Made by a program: the position numbers and the translations under genes
The notes under the pieces: model-generated
Database searches by the model: none
What the model was told of the DNA's origin: nothing
What the model saw: the letters and a program-made list of their open reading frames with translations, nothing else
DNA from: Macrotrachela quadricornifera
Lineage: Eukaryota > Rotifera > Eurotatoria > Philodinida > Philodinidae
NCBI GenBank assembly: GCA_022393335.1
Contig: JAJEKB010020276.1
Coordinates: 428,341-492,340 of the forward strand
DNA length: 64,000 nt
Direction of reading: 5' to 3'
Part shown: positions 13,824 through 24,800 of the stretch, one piece after another
How positions within the stretch are numbered: the stretch's first letter is position 1
Layout of the letters: each line of letters starts with the position of its first letter

Positions 13824-14045
13824 ACGGTTCGTCATACGGCCATAAAAGTGGACGCAGAAATACGGATCGTCACTCCATTAAAACGGATTGTTCTACGATC
13901 GTAATGTCATATTATTCGGTTCTATGTTAATCGAGACATTAACATAGATCGGGATGCTATGACATTACCGCCGTAGAACGATCTATTTTAATGGAGTGAC
14001 GTTTCGTATTTCTGCGTCCACTTTTATGGCCGTATGGCAGACCGT
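13824..14045. repeat. 222-bp palindromic element
   Basis: Two arms of about 105 bp pair almost completely (ACGGTTCGTCATACGG against CCGTATGGCAGACCGT in inverted orientation) around a short spacer near 13935. The composition is GC-richer than its surroundings. No target duplication is obvious and nothing is coded. It is a foldback-type MITE. Confidence 0.75.
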
Positions 14046-14272
14046 TTACGGATAGTTTCATTCAACCGGGGTATCACGCTGTGAAACTCACGGCTACATC
14101 TCACAATATTGATATTAGAATGTCTTTTGGAAATCCCTTCCCTTGTTAAACAGAATGCTTTCTCTGGTTCTTTCCATATCAAAATATATTGAGCTAACAT
14201 CAAATTATATTAAAACTTTGCCTAAATCTTATGATGTTCGTAATAAGATATTGTGAGACTCATTTACTCGTC

Positions 14273-14654
14273 AGTAGAGACCTGTGCGGCCAGTCTGTTG
14301 TGACTCAAAAAAGTTGTTCGATTATAATTGCAATAGTAAAAGTGAGAAACGAAACCTATTTAACTATTCTTGTTCAGAATTTTCTCCTCGTCAAAATGAT
14401 ATAGAAAATTTGACATTAGTTGTGACAGTGCTGGTCACAGCCAGTCATGACGTTTTTTAATCACGGCTAATGTGATGCAACAGTCTCTGTCATAAATCAT
14501 CCGATTCGTCAACTTTTATACATCATCTAGAAGAGAAGAAAATTCTGAATAAGAATAGTTAAGTAGGTTTTGTTTCTCCCTTTTACTATTGAAATTATAA
14601 TTGAATGACTTTTTTTTCTTTAATCACAATGGACTTGCCATGGAAGTCTCTACT
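14273..14654. repeat. Foldback element of about 380 bp
   Basis: AGTAGAGAC at 14273 is matched by GTCTCTACT at 14646-14654. The arms include matching blocks such as TTATAATTKCAATAGTAAAA and TAACTATTCTTRTTCAGAA. Arms are about 120 bp with about 85% identity by eye, around a centre near 14440 that holds GTGACAGTGCTGGTCAC. Non-coding. Confidence 0.65.
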
Positions 14655-14727
14655 TGTTGGTAGTGTTTCTAATAGGAATCTAAAATAAGATGTACAGTAC
14701 ATTTTGTTTTATATGTATAGAGCATAT

Positions 14728-14943
14728 TGTAGCGATTAGTACCCGTTATGTTTCACCTGCCTGACATGTTCACCACGGACTGACCCTATCTCTTTATCCT
14801 CTCATGTGTGATCCCGTGACCTGTATCTGTATCTATAAAATGCGCGTGTAAGAAGAGAAAGGATACACTTGGAGTGGTGATCTAGTCAAATAAACGTTGT
14901 GCCGAATGGCACAGACAGGCACTCATCCGCATTTGTCGTTACA
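14728..14943 (+). mobile_element. Probable solo LTR
   Basis: This 216-bp segment begins TGTAGCG and ends GTTACA, as LTRs do (TG...CA). It is clearly GC-richer than its flanks. It contains a TATA box (TATAAAA at 14834) followed by a polyadenylation signal (AATAAA at 14889) in the correct order and spacing. No second copy, primer-binding site or gag-pol remnant is nearby, so it would be a solo LTR left by recombination. I could not see a clean 4-6-bp target duplication, which keeps confidence moderate. Confidence 0.5.
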
Positions 14944-15036
14944 TGTATATGTACATTTTATTTCCTTAGACAAAATGTACCAAACTGTACAAAAATGAAG
15001 TTTTACAGAATATATAGAAATGAAACAACGAATGAT

Positions 15037-16575
15037 GCAAAAGTTCTGCATTAATTTTATTTTCTAGTCTCATACTGCACATATATATTTTTTCATCTAA
15101 TATTTGTTTTTTATTTCGAACAAAAAATAATAAGATGAAAGAGAAACACTACGATTACTTGTTTCACTTTTAGAGTGAGTGCTCGGAAGAAACAATGGAT
15201 GTCTTAACATTTTTAACATTACTTTTTTTACATTTCAAATTTGTGAATTAAGTTTTTTTTTCAGAAGATGCTCTATGAAATTGTCTATAAGATGATGAGA
15301 TTATTGAAGCTAAAATATTTTTTATCGATTGAAAGATAATGTTACATTCATCTGAGAAAAAAATGACCACTTTCAGAAATAGAATTTTTTAGATTTTTTA
15401 TGAGGTTATTACTTCTTCTCTGAACAGAAGGAACTTTTTTAAGATTTATTGATAATCTATATGCTATGATAATGAAGTTGAAAGTAAAGAAGTCTAACGT
15501 GCTTTAAAACTACGATGGTTTAATATATTGGAGAGATTATCAATAAATCTTAGAAAAGTTCGTTCTGTTCAGAGAAGAATTGGTAACCTCATAAAAAAAT
15601 CTAAAAAATTCTATTTCTGAAAGTGCTCATTCTTTTCTCAGATGAATATAACATTATCTTTCAATCGATGAAAGATATTTTAGTTTCAATAATCATATCA
15701 TCTTATAGAAAATTTCATAGACCATCTTCCGAAAAAAAACTTAATTCACAAATTTGAAATGTAAAATAGTAATGTTAAAAATACTAAGACATTCGTTGTT
15801 TCTTCCGAGCATTCATTCTAAAAATGAAACAAATAGTCGTAGTGGGGTATTTGTAAAATACGCGAACACCCACGAACACCCCCAAACTGGGAGTTGATAC
15901 TACCAATAGATAGAGCTCAGTGAGTTGATTATACGAACACCCAAAACCCTTTAGAAATAAAGTGGTTTCCCAATGAACACTGGTTTTTTCAATCTACGAA
16001 CACCCAAATCTGTTCACCAATCGATAGAGCGAGTCAATTTAGGTATGTAGGCAAAAGATTAGATTTTTTTATGCTTGCTTAAGAAAAATAGCAGGGACCC
16101 ACTTTTTGAATTTTTTCTATTATAATGAATGACTCATTATATGGAAAATTTCAAAAAGTGGGTCCCTGTTATTTTTCTTAAGCAAGCATAAAAAAATCTA
16201 ATCTTTTGCCTACATACCTAAATTGACTCGCTCTATCGATTGGTGAACAGATTTGGGTGTTCGTAGATTGAAAAAACCAGTGTTCATTGGGAAACCACTT
16301 TATTTCTAAAGGGTTTTGGGTGTTCGTATAATCAACTCACTGAGCTCTATCTATTGGTAGTATCAACTTCCAGTTTGGGGGTGTTCGTGGGTGTTCGCGT
16401 ATTTTACAAATACCTGTTGTAGTGTTTCTCTTTCATCTTATTTTTTGTTTGCAATTAAAAGCAAATATTAGATGAAAAAATATATATATACATACTTTCT
16501 AATAGCAAAAAAGTCAAGCGTCTAGGGTACTTGTACGCAGTATGAAATTGAAAAATATAATTAATGCAGTTTTGC
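15037..16575. repeat. Outer palindrome interrupted by an inserted foldback element
   Basis: The left arm runs from 15037 (GCAAAAGTTCTGCATTAATT) to about 15460. The right arm runs from about 15530 to 15845 and resumes at about 16415-16575. Matching landmarks include TCATCTAATATTTG/CAAATATTAGATGA, GAGAAACACTAC/GTAGTGTTTCTC and TGAATTAAGTTTTTTT/AAAAAAACTTAATTCA. The right arm is split by the inner element at 15846-16414. Non-coding. Confidence 0.8.
15846..16414. mobile_element. 569-bp near-perfect palindrome, inserted foldback element
   Basis: The arms (from GGTATTTGTAAAATACGCG and its inverted partner) pair almost base for base to a centre near 16130 (TAATGAATGACTCATTA). The near identity of the arms means the element is young. 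The arms contain repeated ACGAACACCC units. It splits the outer palindrome and is flanked by a short direct repeat (GTAGTG at 15839-15844 and about 16418), consistent with a target duplication. No coding capacity. Confidence 0.8.
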
Positions 16576-16849
16576 ACTATTCGATAAAACAATGTTTACA
16601 TCGTCTGACTAAGCATACATACAATCTTTATCTGATAGACCACGATCTATGCACAGTTAAAAGATTTTTTTTGAAATTGAAAATAGTCTTCTATATATTA
16701 GAAGGAAAGTGAAAATTTCTTCCTCAAAGTGTACATAATGCACTCTGCTTTTTAGAGAAAGTGTGCAGGAGCGTGTATCTTGGTAGCAGCAGATGTTCTG
16801 TACATTTTGTCTCTGTTGTGTACACTTGCTATTAGAAACACTGCACCCA

Positions 16850-17160
16850 AATCGCTCTGATAAACACCATGTAGTCAATTGACGAACTTCTTCGATAAGC
16901 TGCTTTAAGACTTCTGTATCTACTTGTAGTGGTCTTCCGATGTGAAGTGAATCGTCAAGATTTGAAGTTACTGTCTTTGAGCCGATGAACAAATGGTGCA
17001 CCATTCAGATGAAGAGTACACCCTTGCCATCGTGCCGCATATGTTAATTGTTGCTTCCGTTGTTTTGCAATCCAAAAGGAATTCATGAAGTAGAAGCACA
17101 CGGAGCTCTCTACGAGATATCTTCGTTTCCAATTCGAGATCAACATCTATGTCCACACTT
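16850..17160 (-). pseudogene. mariner transposase relic, N-terminal helix-turn-helix part only
   Basis: Overlapping minus-strand frames carry the two DNA-binding helix-turn-helix units of mariner transposases: LRVLLLHEFLLDCKTTEATINIC (first unit, near 17110-17040) and a second block reading DDSLHIGRPLQVDTEVLKQL then TTWCLSERFGCS (near 16970-16850), matching the family's GDxSLEDxPRSGRP...RELAE pattern. The two parts lie in different frames, so at least one indel is present. The catalytic DDE/D domain is absent, and the relic stops where the composite block at 14662-16842 begins. Confidence 0.7.
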
Positions 17161-17731
17161 CTGCCGTTGTTCGAAAGATATTCATATCTTCTAATATACC
17201 CTTAGTATGAAAACTTGTAGAACATTCTCGAGCGTTCTAGGAAATTTTCGGAAAAAAAACGCAAAAAGTTTCTTACCAACTCAATATAAAATAATGCGAT
17301 AAGCACGTCTATTCAGACTTCTGTTAGTCTAAGCGCGGAAAGAAAACAGCTTTTAGTTGTGTCAACGGGATCTGGTCTATTTTCACTCTGGGTCGAAAAC
17401 GTGAAATATTATGGTAATTTTGTTGAGGAATCAATTGAAAATTATGGACACTACGCTCACTATACATTGGTTAATTACCTGTTACTCTTTAACAAATGAA
17501 ATACAGTCGGCAGTACACAATTGTGAAGGAATACATAAAATATTTGTATTCTTCGATACCTAGTAGCAACTTTTTCTTTTATAGCTTAAGCAATTAATTC
17601 GTTAACAACATAAGACTGAGATGAAAAATACGACTCCCATTGCCATCATTCTTTTCTCCTTCCGTTCTCTTTAAAAAAAACAAAATACGTCGGCAAAAAA
17701 TTCATAAAATTTCCAACTTGCGCTTTTGTGA
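17161..17731. other. Intergenic, nothing recognised
   Basis: AT-rich sequence with no coding-like frame; it may include the remaining terminus of the mariner relic. Confidence 0.3.
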
Positions 17732-17739
17732 ATCATGAT

Positions 17740-19003
17740 TAGGGGTGGCCCTTTCCTTTTCTTTGCTAAAAAAAGGAAAGTAAAACCTTTCCTTTCCTAG
17801 AAAAAAAGGAAAGTTTTTACTTTCCTTTCATAAAAGAAAGGAAAGTTGAAAGAAAGGAAAGTTGAAAGAAAGGAAAGGAAAGTGAAACCTTTAAATCTGC
17901 AAGTTTTATATAATGAGAGTACCTATGGATCCTCATGCCTTATATTATAGTGGTACCCTTCGGTCCTCATCTACTATACTATAGGGCTAACCTTGGATCC
18001 TCAACTTAGGAATGGCATCATATATGTACTTTACTAGTGACTCAGTACCTATCGTAAATCTCTGGTCGTTGCGTCTGCATTTATATTAACCGAAAAACGG
18101 ACCAATCAGCTTGCAGGAAATTGAAACTCCCTTATTTCATGGATAACTGTGGAAGATTCTATGAGGACTTTTGAAGAGCACCCTTGATAACCTCAAATTG
18201 ACCTGAATAACCCTATATTCCGTCTTTATATTCATGGGGAAAAATCGCCTCGAAATTTGATTGGCTGAAACTCTTTTATAACAGCCAATCAGATTTCGAG
18301 GCGGTTTTTCCCCATGAAGATAAAGACTGAACATAGGGTTATTCGAGCCAATTTGAGGTTATCAAGGGTGCTCTACAAAAGTCTTCATAGAATCCTCTAT
18401 GGTTACTCATAAAATAAGCGAGTTTCAATTTCCTGCAAGCTGATTGGCTGTTGCGAAAAATTTTCAGCCAATCATATTTCGAGGCGGTTTTCCCCCATGA
18501 AGATAAAGATGGAACATAGGGTTATTCGGGCCAATTTGAGGTTATCAAGGGTGCTCTTCAAAAGTCCTCATAGAATCTTCCACAGTTATCCATGAAATAA
18601 GGGAGTTTCAATTTCCTGCAAGCTGATTGGTCCGTTTTTCGGTTAATATAAAGGCAGACGCAACGACCAGAGATTTACGATAGGTACTGAGTCACTAGTA
18701 AAGTACATATATGATGCCATTCCTAAGTTGAGGATCCAAGGTTAGCCCTATAGTATAGTAGATGAGGACCGAAGGGTACCACTATAATATAAGGCATGAG
18801 GATCCATAGGTACTCTCATTATATAAAACTTGCAGATTTAAAGGTTTCACTTTCCTTTCCTTTCTTTTTTAGAAAGGAAAGTAAACTTTCTTTCAACTTT
18901 CCTTTCTTTTATGAAAGGAAAGTAAAAACTTTCCTTTTTTTCTAGGAAAGGAAAGGTTTTACTTTCCTTTTTTTTAGCAAAGAAAAGGAAAGGGCCACCC
19001 CTA
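17740..19003. mobile_element. hAT-type foldback element with perfect 8-bp target duplication
   Basis: The 1264-bp element starts TAGGGGTGGCCC and ends with the exact inverted copy. ATCATGAT directly flanks both ends (17732-17739 and 19004-19011). An 8-bp duplication with a TA/CA-GGG terminus is the hAT signature. Next to each end lie about 130 bp of GGAAAG/CTTTCC tracts. Inside, a module of about 180 bp (GGCGGTTTTTCCCC, GAACATAGGGTTATTC, GGTTATCAAGGGTGCTC) is present three times: once inverted in the left arm and twice direct in the right half. There is no transposase frame. It contains CCAATCAG-type inverted motifs. It would extrude a very large hairpin. Confidence 0.85.
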
Positions 19004-19011
19004 ATCATGAT

Positions 19012-20232
19012 GAATTATTTTTAACGGCATTTGAAATTATATAATTTTTTTAATGTTTAAACTTACAATGTGAAACATAGATCACAACGAAACGAAATAT
19101 TGAACTATTCGACTTGATTCGATTTACGATGCAGCGTCCCAAGATGAATCTATCACTTTAAATCGAATGCATATCGCTTAACTATGGATCAAAAGAACAT
19201 TTCACGCAGTTCAGTTGCTTTTCAAGAGAATACTTCGGGAGTTCACTAGCTCATTTGATCTGAGCTCATGATCTAGAGTTGTTTCATGTGTACTTATTAT
19301 TTTCAGAGGAAAAGTGGTATGCAACACTATAGAAGAGCACATGTCCATATGTAGAAATATGAAAACTTATAGAGAAGTATCAAGAGGTACAAGAAGTATA
19401 GATGTATGCCTTTCTCCTATTATCCAAGACAATGTTTTACTTGGCAAAAGAAACAACTAGCTGTTGCTCAAAATTGATCGAATATATCTCTGGGTTTTTT
19501 CTGAATATTTTAGGGCAAAACTTATAGACGTAAATCCTTGATACACCAGCTAGATGAAGGTATTTTCAGACAAATAGGACACTGAAACTATTATGTAATA
19601 TCACAGATCATAACAACAATATTGAGCCAATTAATTTCTTAAAATGTCTTATTCCAAAGAGACAAAATGAATAGTACGAGAAATCTTGGCTGTGCCCGAC
19701 ACATCCTGGATATACGAGCAAAGTCGGCCAATATCGGAATTCACATTAGAAAACGGCAGATAAGACCAGCCAGAAGAGATTCAAAAGCCGTAACCTATAA
19801 CTATTAATTTTTTGAAATTCTTCTCCGAAACTCGAAGTTTTCTAGATTTGGAAACTGTAAAATCGAGAGTTTTAGTTTTTTCATGAGTTTTTCTAACGAA
19901 AATCGTTTTTTCTGATATTTATACTGCGAAAATCCCTATATTGTACCAAAAAAATTCAAACTGCGGGATTTTTTTGAGTAAAAATTTTGAAGGAAAATCA
20001 GTTCTCAACAGAATGTCGTTGTCAAACGAAGGGTATCAGGTTCTATAATAGAAGGTCACGTGCTTCTGTTCTTAGAGTAGGGGTTTAGTGCTACCTATGA
20101 AAAATAGAACTAGATGGCTCACGCAGATCGTTTTCATAACAATCTGTGATGGTAAAAAAAATTTATCGTATAGACATTTTTATTGAAATTTTATTCGGAA
20201 AATTTGTACTCAAGTAACGAAGAAGCCGTGTC
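19012..20232. other. Intergenic, nothing recognised
   Basis: No coding-like frame; no clear repeat boundaries. Confidence 0.4.
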
Positions 20233-20571
20233 TAGAAGTGGCATGCATCAAACTCAAATGCAAACTGTTTGGAAGTTTGGGATTGGTCTAATGAGTTTAA
20301 GTTTGCTCACGAGTTTGGGTTTGAATTTGGTCAGGTACCCAAATACCCAAACAATTTAGGTTGACTATCTAAATTTTATTGACGACTCATATTTTATTTC
20401 CTCTTAGTTACATACTGACATGAACTGCACAAATCTTTCTCTTCTTGGATGTACATACAGAAAAAATTATTTTGCAAATACAGATGATAATTAAAAAAAG
20501 ACCGAAACTCAAACTCAATACCCAAACTAAAACTCATCAAACCCAAGCAGTTTAGGTCTGGATCATGCCTA
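20233..20571. repeat. Possible MITE with degenerate inverted termini
   Basis: CATGCATC...AAACTGTTTGG...TTTG on the left is matched by an inverted CCAAGCAGTTTAGG...GATCATGCCTA on the right; both arms are rich in CAAACTC/GAGTTTG units. The ends could be hAT-like (TAGGCATGATC), but I see no target duplication. Confidence 0.4.
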
Positions 20572-21203
20572 GTTTAGAAATGTTGCGATTCTTGTTCCTT
20601 AAAATATTGTTCTCAAGAAACGCATACGCATTTGACAAATCCTTTTTGCGCGTTTCGAACACGCCAGGATGTTTCTACGTATTGTTTGTTTTATTTCGAG
20701 GTAAGTTATTGTGGATTCTTGGGTTCTCAAGAACAGAAATTTGCAAAGGTTGAGGATATCTGAAACGAGAACCTTCAAAGTCTCCGAATTCTTAGGAATG
20801 GAACCTGGAACTTGCGCGTCTGGTTGTGTCGACACTCCCATTCCTTACGCTTTTGAACAGACCTCAACAAGCAGATAAAAAAGAGACACTACAGTTTCAC
20901 TATAAAGGAAGAAATTTTCTTCTGTACAAAATAATAAAAATGTGCGCATATGACGTGAAGTCTTTCATTACATAGCCTGAATATACCGGATCCATCAAAA
21001 TTATGAAACCCGTCTTAAATTTTAAGAATAATGAAGATTTCATTTCCAATGTAGCGTCACATCTATAGACACATAGTAGCAGTCTGTCACGTATTGTGTT
21101 TGTTTGAATTTGATTAATTCGCATTGATGAATAGATTGAAAAACTTTCGAATTTCAGATGGACTATACTTATAAAACTATCACCTAGATATAAAGACATT
21201 GAA
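20572..21203. other. Intergenic, nothing recognised
   Basis: Small open frames on both strands overlap each other and lack coding-like composition. Confidence 0.3.
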
Positions 21204-21207
21204 TTAA

Positions 21208-21798
21208 CCCTTTCACCACGATTCGATTTCCATAGAAAGTAACATCTCTAAATTCGTTTTAATACAAAACAAAATATACCACAAGATGCAGCATGAAACG
21301 CTGCACAATCTACATCGTAAAGCTTATTTCGATTGTATACCTTTTGTATGCAAAAAAAAGCAAAACTGTGTCGCACCAATTGTTGAGGTTACAAAAATTG
21401 ATCGCACAGAATTTTTCTTTTTTTGAAAAAAAAAGGTATACAATCGTAATAAGCTTTACGATGTAGGTTGTAGAGCGCTTCACGCTGCATCTTGTAGTAT
21501 ATTTTATTTTTCCTTACGAAACCATATTCCATGATAAAAAGATCAAATAGGAAACATGAAATTTCACATTCGTATGGAAAAAAATGATGTTTTCCTAACG
21601 TAGAAAACAAGTCAGACAGAGTTTTATATTCTTTCAAAACAAAAGTTAGACAATTAAAATAAGCTTTACTATGAGGATTATAGAGCTTTTCACGCTGCGT
21701 CTTATGGTTTACCAGGCTTTCTTAATAAAACGTATTTCGAGATTAGAATATGAAATGCAAAGTGGGACCCACCGGTGGGTCCCATCGTGGTGAAAGGG
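21208..21798. mobile_element. piggyBac-type MITE with TTAA target duplication
   Basis: The 591-bp element starts CCCTTTCACCACGAT and ends ATCGTGGTGAAAGGG as an exact inverted terminus. TTAA flanks both sides (21204-21207 and 21799-21802). Next to the right terminus is a short palindrome GGGACCCACCGGTGGGTCCC. Inside are inverted copies of a module around GATGCAGC(A/G)TGAAA(C/A)GCT that also occurs in the elements at 47.6 kb and 52.9 kb. No transposase. Confidence 0.85.
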
Positions 21799-21802
21799 TT
21801 AA

Positions 21803-24800
21803 TACTGTTTTAGTCAAGTCAAATTATTCTTTTTAGTATTCACTCTAAAGCGGAGCCACTCAACTATATACTGAAAAAAGTTAATCTGCGAAAACTAATT
21901 TAATTTTCTTACGCTTTAAGCAATTAAATGCTAGAAAAGTTAAATCCCAAAATTATCACTATACATTGACCATTTTAATGCAGAAGGCGGGTGGTATTTT
22001 TTTGAGTAACTTCTGATAGGAAAATGGTAGAGAGCTGCAATTTTCACTGTTGAAAAAAGCGGTAATGACAAACTTGAAAATTGAATTCAACTATTGCTTG
22101 ACGTGTCCAAGTATTCAAGTTCTCAATTATCATTAGAAAGCGTACGACTGGGTAACATTAAATATGCAGAAAGGTCAAAAAACTTTTCTCTTGACTCAAC
22201 TTTTGAAAAATTTTTTCTTCATATTACCCAAGTTTCTCAAAAGATCAAAACAAAAAAAATAGTTTTTAGTCGTCATCTTGATTTTTCAGGAGAATTTCTT
22301 ATATTAGGATTCAGTTTTGGATCCCGAGATAGCAGAAACCATACTTCGAGAATGGTGAACATGTCCAGAAATTGAAGAATACAAAATTCGCAACCACCAA
22401 CAGATAAAACCTAAATCAGAGATAACGATGTTTCATATGCAAGGTTGTCACTCATACTTTTTAAACACAGAAGAAGGGGACCCATCCTTTTCCCTGGTCG
22501 CACTACCCTAAATTATACCTGAGATTTTTGCGTTTACCATCACTGAATAATTGAATAGTTGAATTCAACTTTCAAGTTCAATATATATGCCAGTTTTATA
22601 GCTCGTCAACTAGCGGTTCTAGTCCACTCCTCATAGTTTAAAACTTATCCTATTTTCATAGAGCAACAGTCAAATTTTTCAAGACGGGTATGGGTGATTA
22701 CTTGTGAAATGAATCTCAATAGTTTCGTATGAATCGATGCGTTGGATAGGCTTCTTTCCAACAGTAAAAACTGCAACTTTCCATCTTGTTCCCATAAAAA
22801 ATTTTTCAAAAAATAACCAATATTCCTTGATGTTACTGAATACTTTTCGATATTTCCACACTTCTGCATACTTCAAAAGTATGGAAGTATGCCTTCTTTT
22901 CCTTGTTCTTGAATCAACGAAATAACAATAGTTCAGTTGTGGCTTCTATTCAAAACTCATCGTTAGTTTATCATGATTTCATGAAATGATCAGTTTACTT
23001 CGGTAAAGTGTCTTGTAAGTATGATAAAAATATGGTTATTCTAGGGTTCATAATCGTATACTTTGTGTCATATTTACCTTACTTTATTGTTACCACACGC
23101 TTCATGCTTCAGATAGATGATTTGAAATGACAGCAAAAGCAACTTTGTAGAGAAAATAACATTTTGAGAAGACTTAAATATTTTCGCTAATGTCAGTTCT
23201 GATTTTTGCGAATCTTAGTTTCAAAAACACCTTATTATTGAATCTTGGCCTCATACTGTTACATTTGACGACTTAATGATGTCAACATGGATCATTTCCT
23301 AGCTAAATTATTTAACAGATTAGAGAACAATGGGCAATTCAAAATTACTTGGGCGATAGTTTTTGTATACTTATTAATATCACCAATATAATGTTCCCAT
23401 GAGAGAATTAAAACGAAAAAAGCTCTAAGTTTTTTCGATCCGTTACATCAAAAAATCAAAAGTGAAGAGCAGAAAACACTTTTTACCAATTTATTAGGCA
23501 ATTTCCAGATTATGGCGCTGCATTGTAACGTATAGCATCCAGTCTAAACATTTTTTCAAACACCAATTCTCATCTGACATGTTAAAGTCGAACAATAGTG
23601 AAATATGTTCTCTTTTGTTCTTATGATTGTTTTCATATAGTGCAAACGAAATCTTAACATTTGATGTAACTCACTCTTTCCGTTCTGTTTTACATTAAGT
23701 ACAATACGAAAGACGTGAAAGAAAAAAGTTTGACCTTGATATTTATGATAAATAAAGTGAACTCGAAATGGCGTAAACCCAAAATTTCAAGCTCACTTTC
23801 TACCAATCCATATTTTATTAAGAATTTCAGTCGATACTTTATAATAAGTTACGCAGATTTATATGGTCCACAAAGGGCAGAATGCCGATTTTTAAAAAAG
23901 AGCTTTAGATATTTTTTTCATAAAAACAAAAGAAAGTGAGATTTTCTCGAAAGCTCTAAATTACCTCTCAGAGATAGTCATAGATATCTGCCAAATGTTT
24001 TTTAGCTCAATTATACAAAGTTTGATCGGGTTATACAGTGTCAAGGTAAGATCTAATGGACAACAAACGTTTTCCAGAAAATTCCACAAAGATCTGCTAT
24101 AAAGATTTTTTCCTTGAATAGGCATCTCATTGTTTGATGTGCTCTATCTGTAGTAAAAATTTCAGCTCACTTGATCTTACCGTCTTCGAGGTCTAGAAAT
24201 GGTCAAAAAATAGGAGGAGAATACACTTAATAATCAAATTTATTTTGATTATTTTATAGAAAAAAATCTCATGAGACAAAGAAATTTTAAATAACTTCAA
24301 TAAGATTATTTCTTGTTTTCATTAAATTAATTTTGAAAATTATTAACAAAAGTTTTACAAGGCTGCTTCAACCTCTTTCGATAGAAAAACAATGATCTAT
24401 AACTGATTGAGATGATCAATTCAAAATTTGACCCGATTAAAATGAGATTTTTCTTCGCATAATAGATTTTAACACATTCACTAGGCAAATATTATGATTT
24501 TATTCGTTTTTGTGCATTCAGAATCCTAAATACAATCAATGAATTGCTATTCGTCGAAACATGGCTGTAATCATTTTTTTCTGTACTTATTTTCTTTAAT
24601 AACATGTTCGTCTTCATCTTCATGTAATTTCCATGATTATATTTACGAGAGTATGATTCAGGTAAATTGGTATTCTATTGGTGATTGCATTAACCAATAG
24701 TATCAATGTTCTTTGTCGCTTTGTCGATAGAATACAGAGAAGAACAGCATTAATCATTGGTTAACTTCTATTATGTCTTATTGAATGCATAGTTATTCTT

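Larger units (their letters stand above)
14662..16842. mobile_element. Composite of nested elements bounded by short inverted repeats
   Basis: AGTGTTTCTAATAG occurs at 14662-14675 and inverted at 16829-16842, bracketing about 2.2 kb. The bracket holds an LTR-like segment and two nested palindromes (separate entries). The right boundary abuts the mariner relic, so this block may have inserted into that older element. No transposase is present inside and the target duplication is not clear. The bracket could also be coincidental for a 14-bp match. Confidence 0.4.

Noticed and set aside
16657..17004. Complete mariner gene
   Set aside because: Only the two N-terminal helix-turn-helix units are recognisable, in different frames; there is no catalytic domain.
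15037..19011. CRISPR array
   Set aside because: Repeats are inverted arms of eukaryotic transposons, with no regular direct repeat-spacer pattern and no cas genes.
22094..22925. Cluster of small overlapping frames
   Set aside because: Frames on both strands overlap and show no codon bias, domain or splice signals.
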